Shown in pieces: positions 16,838 to 24,775 of a stretch of DNA of 29,601 bases (position 1 is its first letter; the number at the start of each line of letters is the position of its first letter). Under the pieces are notes generated by a model. That model was not told where the DNA came from. It saw only the letters and a program-made list of their open reading frames with translations, and ran no database searches. The DNA is from JAGQTE01 sp964648005 (GTDB lineage Bacteria; Actinomycetota; Acidimicrobiia; Acidimicrobiales; Acidimicrobilacustridaceae), in the NCBI GenBank assembly GCA_964648005.1, contig CAZYKR010000013.1:1-29601 (forward strand), given 5' to 3'. The translations under genes and the position numbers were made by a program.

Positions 16838-17341
16838 TCAGCGCAGGGCAGCGAGGGTGCGCTCCACGGCGCGGAGGCCGTCGCCGCCGACCCGCACCGC
16901 CTCCCGCAGCAGGTCGAACGCCTCGATCGACCGGTCGGACCCGGCGACGGTGCTGGTGCGGTACCACGCCGCCGACGGGGCCCGCTCGGCTCGGTCCGCC
17001 ATCGAGGCGCACCCGTCGTCGAGGAGGACCAGCGTCCCGTCGAGGTCGGTGGGTGCGCCGTCCCACTGCCGGGCGGCAGGGTCGGTCACCGCAGGGTGCA
17101 GGACGGCGTCGTCGCGCACCAACGCCTGGGCCAGGGCGCCGTCGAGCAGCACGATGGTGCGCGCCACGTCGGCGGTGACGTCGAGGGCACTGCGGCCCTC
17201 GGGTCCGACGCGCACCAGGCGATCGGCCACCGTCGGGTCGTCGGCCAGGGGCACGAGCACGGCACGGAAGCGGCGTGGGTAGGACCGCAGCGCAGCGACG
17301 GCGTCGGCGGGGGAGAGGTTGGTGAGGTCGAGTCCGGCCAT
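16838..17341 (-). CDS. DinB-superfamily-like protein lacking metal-ligand histidines
   Basis: This 167-residue helical protein has the layout of the DinB/mycothiol-dependent maleylpyruvate isomerase N-domain superfamily. It has an opening PRRFRAVL helix, GRSALDVTADVAR (49-61) where members usually have a histidine in the first ligand helix, DDAVLHPAV, and a C-terminal DLLREAVRVGGDGLRAVE (143-160). Members usually carry histidines near the VGGDG position. The only histidine in the whole protein is H82, so a three-histidine metal site cannot form. DinB relatives are thiol-dependent enzymes in mycothiol producers (family knowledge). The start is the ATG at 17341 with no clear ribosome site. It is divergent from pgsA across 96 bases. 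The fold assignment is from pattern only. Confidence 0.6.
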   Translation of the reverse strand: MAGLDLTNLSPADAVAALRSYPRRFRAVLVPLADDPTVADRLVRVGPEGRSALDVTADVARTIVLLDGALAQALVRDDAVLHPAVTDPAARQWDGAPTDLDGTLVLLDDGCASMADRAERAPSAAWYRTSTVAGSDRSIEAFDLLREAVRVGGDGLRAVERTLAALR

Positions 17342-17398
17342 GTGCCGAGTGTCGCACGGCGACAGTGGGTGATGCGGGGTCGCGGTGAGCGGCCCTGG

Positions 17399-17404
17399 TA
17401 CCCT
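17399..17404 (+). promoter_or_regulatory. -10 element (TACCCT) upstream of pgsA
   Basis: TACCCT lies 33 bases before the pgsA ATG. The predicted short leader contains GGAGG at 17426-17430. Confidence 0.42.
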
Positions 17405-17437
17405 GGCGAGACGTCGCGATCCCCTGGAGGGCGACAC

Positions 17438-18154
17438 ATGATCGACGGGAAGTTCCGCGCCACGTTCGAGCGCGGCCTGCGGCCGGTGGGCCGAAACCTG
17501 AAGAACTCGGGCATCACGGCCGATCAGCTGACGGCCTTCGGCGGCGTCATGGCGGTCGCCACGGCGGTGGCGGTGTGCTTCGGCAACCTGCACCTCGGCT
17601 TCTTCTTCGGCGTGCTGTCGGCCGTGCCCGACGTGCTCGACGGGGCGGTGGCCAAGGCCTCGGGCACCACCTCGCCGCGGGGCGCGTTCTTCGACTCGGT
17701 GATCGATCGGGTGGCCGATGCGCTGATCCTGGGCGCCGTGGCCTACTACCTGCTCACCACCCAGACCGACCCGGCGTGGGCGATGCTGCCGGTCGCCGTG
17801 CTGGCCATGAGCATGCTGATCTCCTACGAGCGTGCCCGGGCCGAGTCGTTGGGCTTCGACGCCCGCGGCGGCCTCATGGAGCGGGCCGAGCGCCTGATCG
17901 CGTTGGGCATCGGCCTGCTGTTCGAGGTCCTGCTCATCCCGATCCTCATCCTCATGCTGGTGCTGACGACCGTCACCGCCGTGCAGCGGTTCGTCAAGGT
18001 CTGGCAGCAGGCGAGCATCGAGCGCCCGACCTCGGTGCCGCGCCAGCGACGTATCGCCCGTCGGCGGGCCGCTCGCAGCACCCGCACGACGGCGCGCCGC
18101 GGCCGCTCGGGTGACGCCCGAGCCGCATGGCGTTCGCGGCGCCCGCAGTCCTGA
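17438..18154 (+). CDS. pgsA: CDP-alcohol phosphatidyltransferase, phosphatidylinositol phosphate synthase (PgsA1 type)
   Basis: This 238-residue integral membrane enzyme is expected to join CDP-diacylglycerol to inositol-1-phosphate, the first step to phosphatidylinositol and PIMs. The CDP-alcohol signature runs D65-VL-D68-G-AV-A-K73 ... G82-AFF-D86-SVI-D90. All four aspartates are present, but the usual AR is AK (K73). About five to six hydrophobic helices cover residues 30-190. The C-terminal 45 residues are strongly arginine-rich and probably cytoplasmic. The ATG at 17438 follows GGAGG by 7 bases. The assignment to the inositol substrate rests on the adjacent acyltransferase and pimA and on synteny with Rv2612c; phosphatidylglycerol phosphate synthase is the less likely alternative. 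Confidence 0.88.
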   Translation: MIDGKFRATFERGLRPVGRNLKNSGITADQLTAFGGVMAVATAVAVCFGNLHLGFFFGVLSAVPDVLDGAVAKASGTTSPRGAFFDSVIDRVADALILGAVAYYLLTTQTDPAWAMLPVAVLAMSMLISYERARAESLGFDARGGLMERAERLIALGIGLLFEVLLIPILILMLVLTTVTAVQRFVKVWQQASIERPTSVPRQRRIARRRAARSTRTTARRGRSGDARAAWRSRRPQS

Positions 18155-18184
18155 CCGTCGGCACCGACCGCACCCGACACCAGC

Positions 18185-19117
18185 GTGGGCACGAGCTTCG
18201 TCACGACCGGCTACCGGGCCGGCGCCGCCGTCGCCACCAGCCTCCCGCGCCCCGTCGCCGACGGCGTGGCCTCGGGGTTGGCGCGCATCGCCGCCTCGGT
18301 GTCGCCTGAACGGCACCTGCTGGTCGAACGCAACCTCCGCCGCATCCTGGGCGAGGCCGTCCCGCAACACCGCATCGAGCAGCTGGTCGTCGAGACCTTC
18401 GCCTCCTATGCGCGCTACTGGGTCGACTCGTTCCGATTGCCGCAGATGTCGGTGCAGGCCATCGACGAGGGCATGAACTTCGTGGGCGTCGACCACATCT
18501 GGCGCGCCGTCGACGCCGGCGTTGGTCCGATCCTCGTGCTACCGCACCTCGGAGGTTGGGAGTGGGCCGGGTTCTGGCTCAGCCTCGTCGGCGGCTTCGA
18601 CGTCACGGCCGTGGTCGAACCGCTCGAGCCGCCCGACCTGTTCGACTTCTTCACCGCCTTCCGTGAGGAGCTCGGCATGCACATCGTGGCGCTCGGACCG
18701 GACGCCGGCGCCGCCGTGCTGCGGGCGATCAACGAGGCCCACGTGCTGTGCCTGCTCGCCGATCGCGACATCGAGGGCACCGGTATCGAGGTCGACTTCT
18801 TCGGTGAGCGCACCACGCTGCCCGCCGGTCCGGCGACGCTGGCGCTGCGCACCGGCGCGCCGCTGCTCCCGACGGCGTGCTACTTCAAGCCGACCGGCGG
18901 CATCCAGTGCCTGGTGGAACCGCCGGTGCCGGCCCAGCGCCAGGCCAAGCGCCTGCGCGAGGACGTGACCCGCATCACCCAGGACCTGGCACGGGCGCTC
19001 GAGGGCCTGATCCGGCGGGCGCCGGAGCAGTGGCACATGCAACAGCCCAACTGGCCGAGCGACTACGACGCGCTCGAGGCGATCGGCAAGCCGCACCCGC
19101 GGCCCGGCGAGCTCTGA
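18185..19117 (+). CDS. LpxL/HtrB-family acyltransferase, probable phosphatidylinositol mannoside acyltransferase (PatA-like)
   Basis: This 310-residue protein has the HtrB/LpxL-type motif HLGGWE (H121 to E126, Hx4E) followed by a conserved core (LLADRDIEGTGIEVDFFGE, PAGPATLALRTGAPLLP) and WHMQQPNWPSD at the end. It lies between pgsA (30 bases upstream) and pimA, as Rv2611c does in M. tuberculosis, where the product acylates the mannose of PIM1/PIM2. That role is inferred here from family and position. It probably sits at the inner face of the membrane. The start is a GTG at 18185 without a clear ribosome site. It is likely cotranscribed with pgsA. Confidence 0.88.
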   Translation: MGTSFVTTGYRAGAAVATSLPRPVADGVASGLARIAASVSPERHLLVERNLRRILGEAVPQHRIEQLVVETFASYARYWVDSFRLPQMSVQAIDEGMNFVGVDHIWRAVDAGVGPILVLPHLGGWEWAGFWLSLVGGFDVTAVVEPLEPPDLFDFFTAFREELGMHIVALGPDAGAAVLRAINEAHVLCLLADRDIEGTGIEVDFFGERTTLPAGPATLALRTGAPLLPTACYFKPTGGIQCLVEPPVPAQRQAKRLREDVTRITQDLARALEGLIRRAPEQWHMQQPNWPSDYDALEAIGKPHPRPGEL

Positions 19118-19156
19118 CGATCCACGCTCACATGGTGGCGCGGTCGCTGCGATCGC

Positions 19157-19162
19157 TACGGT
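19157..19162 (+). promoter_or_regulatory. -10 element (TACGGT), predicted leaderless GTG start of pimA
   Basis: TACGGT ends 7 bases before the GTG at 19170. An alternative GTG at 19161 lies inside this hexamer, which argues for the later start. Confidence 0.45.
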
Positions 19163-19169
19163 GCGCCGG

Positions 19170-20267
19170 GTGCGGATCGGCATCGTCAGCCCCTACAGCC
19201 TGACCCTTCCGGGCGGCGTCCAGGGTCAGGTCCTGTCGCTGGCGCGGACCCTGCGGTCCCTCGGGCACGACGTGCGCGTGCTCGGCCCGTGCGACGGGCC
19301 GCCGCCCGACCCGGGGGTCACCCCCCTGGGCAAGAGCCTGCCCTTGGCATCGAACGGCTCGATCGCGCCGATCGCCCCGGACGTGTCCGCGACGTTGCGA
19401 ACGCTGCGGGCCCTGCGCGACGAAGAGTTCGACGTGGTGCACCTGCACGAGCCGTTCGTGCCGGGTCCGACGCAGACGGCGCTGCTGCTGCGACCGGCGC
19501 CGATCGTCGGGACGTTCCACGCCGCCGGCGACCTGCCCGCCTATCAGATCGTGCGGCCGTTGGTGTTGGCGGCGGCCAAGCGCATCGACGTGCGCGTCGC
19601 TGTCAGCGACGACGCCGCCGAGTCGGCACGGCGCAACATCGGCGGCGACTACGAGCTGTTGTTCAACGCCGTCGACCTCGCTGAGTTCTCGGGGGCCGAC
19701 CCGACGCCGAGCGACGGTCCGACGATCTTCTTCCTCGGCCGCCACGAGGAGCGCAAGGGGCTCGGCGTCCTGCTCGACGCCGTGCGCCGTCTCGGGCCCG
19801 ACGTCCGGGTCTGGATCGGCAGCGACGGCCCGCAGACGGATGCGCTCAAGGCCGCCACCAGCGGCGATCCCCGCATCGAGTGGCTCGGCCGTATCGACGA
19901 CGGGGCCAAGGCGGCGCGGCTGGCCGGTGCCACCGTGTTCTGCGCCCCGTCGCTGAGCGGCGAGAGCTTCGGCGTGGTGCTGCTCGAGGCTATGGCAGCC
20001 GGCACGCCCGTCGTCGCCAGCGACCTGCCCGGCTACGCCAAGGTGGCGCGTCAGGGGCGGGATGCCGTCCTGGTGCCTCCGGGCGATGCGCCGGCGCTGG
20101 CCGAGGCGCTGGCCGCGGTGCTGTCGTCGGCGTCCGAGCAGCAGCGTCTCGTGGCCGCCGGTCACGAGCGGGCGGCGGGATTCTCCATGGAGCACCTCGC
20201 CCGGCGCTACCTCGAGTTGTACGGCCTGGCGATCGAGCGCGCTCGCCACGGCGTCGAGGTCGCCTGA
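19170..20267 (+). CDS. pimA: Phosphatidyl-myo-inositol alpha-mannosyltransferase (PimA), GT4 family
   Basis: This GT-B glycosyltransferase of 365 residues adds the first mannose from GDP-mannose to phosphatidylinositol at the inner membrane face. The N-terminus MRIGIVSPYSLTLPGGVQGQV is close to mycobacterial PimA (MRIGMVCPYSFDVPGGVQ). The GT4 donor site is SLSGESFGVVLLEAMAAGTPVVASDLPGY, and HEERKGL marks the second Rossmann domain. The GTG at 19170 gives exactly the family N-terminus and is preceded by a -10 hexamer; GTG 19161 would add MRR. It sits 52 bases after the acyltransferase. The call is strong from sequence and synteny with Rv2610c. Confidence 0.94.
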   Translation: MRIGIVSPYSLTLPGGVQGQVLSLARTLRSLGHDVRVLGPCDGPPPDPGVTPLGKSLPLASNGSIAPIAPDVSATLRTLRALRDEEFDVVHLHEPFVPGPTQTALLLRPAPIVGTFHAAGDLPAYQIVRPLVLAAAKRIDVRVAVSDDAAESARRNIGGDYELLFNAVDLAEFSGADPTPSDGPTIFFLGRHEERKGLGVLLDAVRRLGPDVRVWIGSDGPQTDALKAATSGDPRIEWLGRIDDGAKAARLAGATVFCAPSLSGESFGVVLLEAMAAGTPVVASDLPGYAKVARQGRDAVLVPPGDAPALAEALAAVLSSASEQQRLVAAGHERAAGFSMEHLARRYLELYGLAIERARHGVEVA

Positions 20268-20310
20268 GTCCCCGAGGCGCCGAGGTTCGGTCCGGTGCTG
20301 GGCGCGGCCG

Positions 20311-20316
20311 TAGACT
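20311..20316 (+). promoter_or_regulatory. -10 element (TAGACT), predicted near-leaderless start
   Basis: TAGACT ends 10 bases before the ATG at 20327. There is no purine-rich ribosome site in the gap. Confidence 0.42.
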
Positions 20317-20326
20317 CTGCGGCTCG

Positions 20327-21064
20327 ATGACCCTCGCCGGCACACTCCCGATCGATCCCGCCGTGGTGCAGGCCAACGAGCGCGCCATGCGGCGGGCGCA
20401 GGCCGCCGTCGGCGGTGTCGGCGTGATCCCGGCTGTGGCGCTGGCGCTGTTCGGGCTGTGGTGGCTCGGCCTGTTGGTCCTTGCGGCCGGCATCGTCCTC
20501 GCCGTCCTGGCGCCGGGATGGGGCGAGCAGCGCGCGGTGGCGGCGCTCGGGGCTCGACCCGCTGACCCGGCGTCGGCACCCCGGCTGCACAACGTGGCCG
20601 ATGCCCTGGCGGTGGCGCACGGTCTGCCCCGCCCGGCGCTGTTGCTCGTCGACGACGCCGCCGCCAACGCCGTGACCGTCGGCAACGGCCCGGCCACGGC
20701 GTCGTTGGTGGTCACGACCGGACTGCTCGAGGCCCTCACGCCGATCGAGCTCGAGGGCGTGCTGGCCCACGAGCTCCTGCGGATCGAGCGGCGGGACTCG
20801 GTGCCGGCGACCACGGCGGCCTGGTTCCCGCCGGCGACGGGCTGGCGCCAACCTGACGACGAGCTGGCCACCGACCGATCTGCCGTGGCCATGACCCGGT
20901 ACCCACCCGGTCTGGCGGGCGCCTTCGACAAGATCGCCGCCGTCGGTTCGACCGTCCAGCGGCCGGGCGGGCCGCGGGCCGGCTGCTGGCTCGTCGCACA
21001 GGGCCCGGAGGTGGACGGCGCCGTGGCGCTCGCCGACCGCGCCGCCGCCTTGCGCGAGCTCTGA
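20327..21064 (+). CDS. M48 (HtpX-like) membrane protein with broken HExxH, probable pseudo-protease
   Basis: This 245-residue protein matches HtpX-type M48 metalloproteases in layout. A hydrophobic segment lies at about 33-62, and LVVTTGLLEALTPIELEGVLAHEL (127-150) matches the HtpX approach to the active site. A later ELATDRSAVAMTRYPPGL (179-196) corresponds to the third-ligand helix. The zinc motif should read HELSHI but reads HELLRI (H148, E149, R152), so the second zinc histidine is replaced by arginine. E179 and D183 of the third-ligand helix remain. There is only one clear transmembrane hairpin, and the protein is shorter than HtpX (about 290). Zinc proteolysis is therefore unlikely. The frame is intact, so this looks like a maintained non-catalytic homologue rather than a decayed gene. 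Confidence 0.75.
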   Translation: MTLAGTLPIDPAVVQANERAMRRAQAAVGGVGVIPAVALALFGLWWLGLLVLAAGIVLAVLAPGWGEQRAVAALGARPADPASAPRLHNVADALAVAHGLPRPALLLVDDAAANAVTVGNGPATASLVVTTGLLEALTPIELEGVLAHELLRIERRDSVPATTAAWFPPATGWRQPDDELATDRSAVAMTRYPPGLAGAFDKIAAVGSTVQRPGGPRAGCWLVAQGPEVDGAVALADRAAALREL

Positions 21065-21125
21065 GACCCACCGATCGTCCGGCGCCGGACGTCCGGGGGT
21101 CCACCACGGCGCGCGGGCGGTTGCC

Positions 21126-21131
21126 TACCCT
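21126..21131 (+). promoter_or_regulatory. -10 element (TACCCT) upstream of the DUF3048 gene
   Basis: TACCCT lies about 58 bases before the preferred TTG start. The predicted leader holds GAAAGG at 21175-21180. Confidence 0.35.
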
Positions 21132-21188
21132 GCCGAACCGGGCGGAGAGCAAGACCCTTGGCGGGGTCGGGTTCGAAAGGTGCATCCC

Positions 21189-22301
21189 TTGTCACGACGT
21201 GGCCCCATTGCAGTGCTGGCCGGCCTCGCCCTCGTGGGCGCGGCGGCCTGCTCGTCCGGCGGCGATCAGCCCGTCGCCGCCGGTGTGACGACCACCGAGG
21301 CGCCGACCACGTCGGCCGGTGAGTCGACGACCACCACGGCGGCACCCACGCCGACGTGGCCGTTGACCGGCATCGAGACGGCCGACCCTGCGGCCGGTCG
21401 GCCCGCGGTCGCCGTCAAGCTCGACAACCATCCGGACGCGCGGCCGCACACCGGCATCAACGACGCCGATCTGGTCTACGAGCTCAAGGTCGAGGGCATC
21501 ACGCGCCTGGCCGCCATCTTCCACTCCACCGATGCCAACCCGGTCGGTCCGATCCGCTCTGCGCGCTCCAGCGACATCAACCTGCTCGCCAACCTGGCGC
21601 GCCCGTTGCTGCTGTGGTCGGGCGGGAACCCGGGGGTGACCGACATGGTCAGCCGTGCCGCGTCGGTCAACGGACTCGTTGACGTGTCCCACAGCATCGG
21701 CAACGCCCACTACTTCCGTGGCGCTGACCGTGCGGCGCCGCACAACCTCTACGCCAACATGTCCGACATCCGCGCCGAGTTCACGCCCGGCGACGCCACG
21801 CCGCCCGTGGCGCTGTTCACCTACCGCAAGGCCGGTGAGGCGTCCTCGGGCGATGCCACCCCCGGTGTCACGATCGACTTCGGCAACAACGTGCTGGTCG
21901 ACTACGTGTGGGATCCGGCGCGGAGCTGCTTCGCCCGCTACCAGGTGGACTACAACCACCCGCGCGGGAGCTCGGCCTTCGTGGACAGCAACGGCGCCCA
22001 GGCCTGCCCGGCGAACGTCGTCGTCATGAACATCGAGTACGGCATCTCGTCCGCGGACGCCAATTCCCCGGAGGCGGTGACGGTCGGTCAGGGCGACGGC
22101 CTCGTGCTCAGCGACGGCAAGGCCGTGCCGATCCGCTGGAAGCGGGACCTGCCGATCAGCGTCCCGACGATCACCGATGCCGCCGGCAACCCGGTGGGCC
22201 TCACCCCGGGCAAGACCTGGGTGGCGCTGCCCGAGGCCGCGGACGCTCCGATCCACCCGATGGACGCCGGCACGGCGCAGTCCCTCCTGGCCGGGGGTTG
22301 A
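21189..22301 (+). CDS. DUF3048 (YerB-like) lipoprotein
   Basis: This exported protein of about 370 residues begins MSRRGPIAVLAGLALVGAAAC, a short lipoprotein-type signal with a cysteine at residue 21, followed by SSGG and a Thr-rich linker. The rest is the DUF3048 family: PLTGIETADPAAGRPAVAVKLDN, ARPHTGINDADLVYELKVEGITR, and GPIRSARSSD. Two C-terminal segments (MNIEYGISSAD, VPIRWKRDLP) are typical too. The role of the family is unknown; it is an extracytoplasmic soluble domain. I prefer TTG 21189 because GAAAGG lies 8 bases upstream, whereas the GTG at 21180 overlaps that site and would add three residues. Four serine and threonine clusters suggest a flexible tether to the membrane. Confidence 0.86.
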   Translation: MSRRGPIAVLAGLALVGAAACSSGGDQPVAAGVTTTEAPTTSAGESTTTTAAPTPTWPLTGIETADPAAGRPAVAVKLDNHPDARPHTGINDADLVYELKVEGITRLAAIFHSTDANPVGPIRSARSSDINLLANLARPLLLWSGGNPGVTDMVSRAASVNGLVDVSHSIGNAHYFRGADRAAPHNLYANMSDIRAEFTPGDATPPVALFTYRKAGEASSGDATPGVTIDFGNNVLVDYVWDPARSCFARYQVDYNHPRGSSAFVDSNGAQACPANVVVMNIEYGISSADANSPEAVTVGQGDGLVLSDGKAVPIRWKRDLPISVPTITDAAGNPVGLTPGKTWVALPEAADAPIHPMDAGTAQSLLAGG

Positions 22302-22375
22302 GCAGGGCGCCTCGACCCTCGGGTCGGGGCGCCTGGCCGACGATTCCGGTTGCGGGTGCCGCCAGGTGCCCCCTC

Positions 22376-22381
22376 TAGGAT
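22376..22381 (+). promoter_or_regulatory. -10 element (TAGGAT), predicted leaderless start of pdxS
   Basis: TAGGAT ends 7 bases before the pdxS ATG at 22389, so the transcript should start at or beside the ATG. A TTGCGG at 22350-22355 is too far away for a standard -35. Confidence 0.5.
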
Positions 22382-22388
22382 GGGCACC

Positions 22389-23297
22389 ATGTCTGCGACG
22401 CCTGACCCCTCCGTCGCCGGTCCCGAGACCGGAACGATGCTCGTCAAGCGCGGTCTGGCGGAGATGCTCGCCGGCGGCGTGATCATGGACGTGGTCGACC
22501 CCGACCAGGCCCGTATCGCCGAGGACGCCGGCGCCGTCGCCGTCATGGCACTCGAGCGGGTGCCCGCCGACATCCGGCGCGACGGCGGCGTGGCCCGCAT
22601 GAGCGACCCGGAGATGATCGAGGGCATCAAAGCTGCCGTCACCATCCCGGTCATGGCCAAGGCCCGCATCGGCCACTTCGTCGAGGCCCAGATCCTCGAG
22701 GCCCTCGGGGTCGACTACGTGGACGAGTCCGAGGTGCTCACCCCGGCCGACGAGGCGCACCACATCGACAAGTGGGCCTTCACCGTGCCGTTCGTGTGCG
22801 GTGCGACGAACCTGGGCGAAGCGCTGCGGCGCATCTCCGAAGGCGCCGCCATGATCCGCTCCAAGGGCGAGGCCGGCACCGGCAACATCGTCGAGGCGGT
22901 CCGGCACCTGCGGTCCATCCTGGGTGACATCCGCAAGCTGACCCAGGCCGACAGCGCCGAGCTGTTCGAGTGGGCCAAGCGGCTTCAGGCGCCGCTGCCA
23001 CTCGTGCAGGAGGTCGCCGCCACCGGCAAGCTGCCCGTGCCGATGTTCTGCGCCGGGGGCATCGCCACCCCCGCCGACGCCGGACTGGTCATGCAGCTGG
23101 GCGCCCAAGCGGTCTTCGTCGGCTCGGGCATCTTCAAGAGCGACGACCCGGCAGCACGAGCCAAGGCGATCGTCGAGGCGACGACGCACTTCGGCGACCC
23201 GACCATCCTGGCCAAGGTCAGCCGGGGCCTGGGCGACGCCATGCCCGGGCTCGAGATCGGCGGGCTCGACACCAAGCTGGCCGATCGGGGCTGGTGA
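22389..23297 (+). CDS. pdxS: Pyridoxal 5'-phosphate synthase subunit PdxS
   Basis: This 302-residue (beta/alpha)8 synthase subunit makes PLP from ribose 5-phosphate, glyceraldehyde 3-phosphate and ammonia in the cytoplasm. Schiff-base lysines are K91 in PVMAKARIGHFVEAQ and K159 in IRSKGEAGTGNIVEA; both are offset by 10 from B. subtilis K81 and K149. FCAGGIATPADAGLVMQLGAQAVFVGSGIF is the phosphate-site region. Nearly full identity to the family pattern makes the call very safe. The ammonia comes from PdxT, encoded 42 bases downstream. The N-terminal 14 residues are variable. Confidence 0.98.
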   Translation: MSATPDPSVAGPETGTMLVKRGLAEMLAGGVIMDVVDPDQARIAEDAGAVAVMALERVPADIRRDGGVARMSDPEMIEGIKAAVTIPVMAKARIGHFVEAQILEALGVDYVDESEVLTPADEAHHIDKWAFTVPFVCGATNLGEALRRISEGAAMIRSKGEAGTGNIVEAVRHLRSILGDIRKLTQADSAELFEWAKRLQAPLPLVQEVAATGKLPVPMFCAGGIATPADAGLVMQLGAQAVFVGSGIFKSDDPAARAKAIVEATTHFGDPTILAKVSRGLGDAMPGLEIGGLDTKLADRGW

Positions 23298-23339
23298 CGC
23301 GGCCCGGGCAGTCGCAGGGCCCGACGTGACGGCCGGGCG

Positions 23340-23912
23340 ATGAAGGTCGGCGTGCTGGCGCTGCAAGGCGCCGTCGACGCCCACCTGCGGGCGCTCGGCC
23401 GATGCGGTGCCGACGCCGTGGCCGTCAAGACCGCCGAGGCGCTCGGCGGCGTCGACGCGCTGGTGCTGCCGGGCGGCGAGTCCACGACGATGTCGATGTT
23501 GCTCGACCGCTTCGAGCTGCGCGCACCGTTGGCCGAGCGGCTGGCGGACGGCATGGCGGCGTTCGGGACGTGCGCCGGCATGATCCTGCTGGCCGCCGAG
23601 GTGCTCGACGGCCGCGCCGACCAGCGGTCGTTCGGCGCCATCGACGTGGCGGTCCGGCGCAACGCCTTCGGGCGGCAGGTCGACTCGTTCGAGGCGGACC
23701 TGGACGTCGCCGGGCTCGACGGGTCGTTCCACGGGGTGTTCATCCGTGCGCCGGTCGTCGAGCGCGTCGGGCACGACGTCGAGGTGCTGGCCACCGTCGG
23801 CGCCGCGCCCGTGCTGTGCCGCCAGGGCCGGGTGCTGGCCAGCGCCTTCCACCCCGAGCTCGCCGGTGACGATCGCTTGCACGACCTGTTCTGTCGGTTG
23901 GCCGAACGTTGA
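23340..23912 (+). CDS. pdxT: Pyridoxal 5'-phosphate synthase glutaminase subunit PdxT
   Basis: This 190-residue class I glutamine amidotransferase supplies ammonia to PdxS. The triad is visible: C78 in FGTCAGM, with H171 and E173 in FHPEL. The oxyanion region is LPGGEST (43-49). The substrate-channel signature LALQGAVDAHLRAL is at the N-terminus. It follows pdxS with a 42-base gap, so cotranscription is expected. In M. tuberculosis a thioesterase gene (tesB2) lies between the two; here it is absent. The length is typical. Confidence 0.97.
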   Translation: MKVGVLALQGAVDAHLRALGRCGADAVAVKTAEALGGVDALVLPGGESTTMSMLLDRFELRAPLAERLADGMAAFGTCAGMILLAAEVLDGRADQRSFGAIDVAVRRNAFGRQVDSFEADLDVAGLDGSFHGVFIRAPVVERVGHDVEVLATVGAAPVLCRQGRVLASAFHPELAGDDRLHDLFCRLAER

Positions 23913-23949
23913 GGCGGCCTGGCAGCCTGTCGGGAGCCTGACCACCCCC

Positions 23950-23955
23950 TAGGCT
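23950..23955 (+). promoter_or_regulatory. -10 element (TAGGCT) upstream of yebC
   Basis: TAGGCT lies 60 bases before the yebC ATG. The predicted leader of about 54 bases includes CGGAGA at 24001-24006 as a ribosome site. Confidence 0.4.
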
Positions 23956-24015
23956 GGCGCTCCCGCAGTCGGGCCGGGACCGCCCGCTGACGACGACCTC
24001 CGGAGACGCACCCCC

Positions 24016-24765
24016 ATGTCGGGACACTCGAAGTGGGCCACGATCAAGCACAAGAAGGGCGCCGCCGACAAGGCGCGGGGCAAGCTCTTCGCCAAGCTCA
24101 TCCGCCAGGTCGAGGTGGCGGCGCGCCAAGGCGGCGGTGACCCCGACTCGAACCCGACGCTGCGCACCATGTACCAGAAGGCGCGGGACAACTCGGTGCC
24201 GCTCGACACGATCGAGCGGGCGGTCAAGCGAGGGACAGGGGAGCTCGAGGGGGTCAACTACGAGTCGGTCACCTACGAGGGCTATGCGCCGCACGGGGTG
24301 GCGCTGCTGATCGAGGTGCTGACCGACAACCGCAACCGCACCGGCTCGGAGATCCGCAACATCTTCAAGAAGGGTGGCGGGTCGATCGCCGAACCCGGCG
24401 CCGTGGCGTGGCAGTTCGAGCGCAAGGGCATCGTGATCCTGCCCGGCGACGTCGCCGAGGACGACATCATGGTCGCCGCGCTCGATGCGGGCATCGACGA
24501 TCTCGTCGGCGACGGCGAGACCTGGCAGCTGACCTGCGCACCGACCGATCTTCCCGCCGTGCGCGCCGCGCTCGAGGAGGCCGGGGTGGCCTTCGCGTCG
24601 GCCGACGTCACGATGGTGGCGTCGCAGACCGTGCCGCTCGACACCCCGGACGCCGCCAAGGCCGTGCTGCGGCTCGTCGAGGCCCTCGAGGAGCACGACG
24701 ACGTGCAGGACGTGTACGCCAACCTCGACGTGTCCGACGACGTGATGGCCGCCCTCGACACATGA
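24016..24765 (+). CDS. yebC: YebC/PmpR/TACO1-family protein
   Basis: This 249-residue protein shows the universal YebC start MSGHSKWATIKHKKGAADKARGK and the further signatures NPTLRTMYQKARDNSVP, YEGYAPHGVALLIEVLTDNRNRT and GGSIAEPGAVAWQFE. Family members have been described as transcription regulators and, more recently, as translation factors acting on stalled ribosomes at proline-rich stretches. Which applies here is not shown. The order pdxT-yebC is as in mycobacteria. The peroxiredoxin start lies only 10 bases after its stop. The length is as in the family. Confidence 0.97.
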   Translation: MSGHSKWATIKHKKGAADKARGKLFAKLIRQVEVAARQGGGDPDSNPTLRTMYQKARDNSVPLDTIERAVKRGTGELEGVNYESVTYEGYAPHGVALLIEVLTDNRNRTGSEIRNIFKKGGGSIAEPGAVAWQFERKGIVILPGDVAEDDIMVAALDAGIDDLVGDGETWQLTCAPTDLPAVRAALEEAGVAFASADVTMVASQTVPLDTPDAAKAVLRLVEALEEHDDVQDVYANLDVSDDVMAALDT

Positions 24766-24775
24766 GCGCGGCGCG

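Noticed and set aside
19161..19163. GTG as the pimA start
   Set aside because: It lies within the TACGGT -10 candidate and would add three residues not seen in PimA; GTG 19170 matches the family N-terminus.
19311..19330. GGGGGTCACCCCCC palindrome within pimA
   Set aside because: It lies inside coding sequence in a GC-rich gene and has no partner copies nearby.
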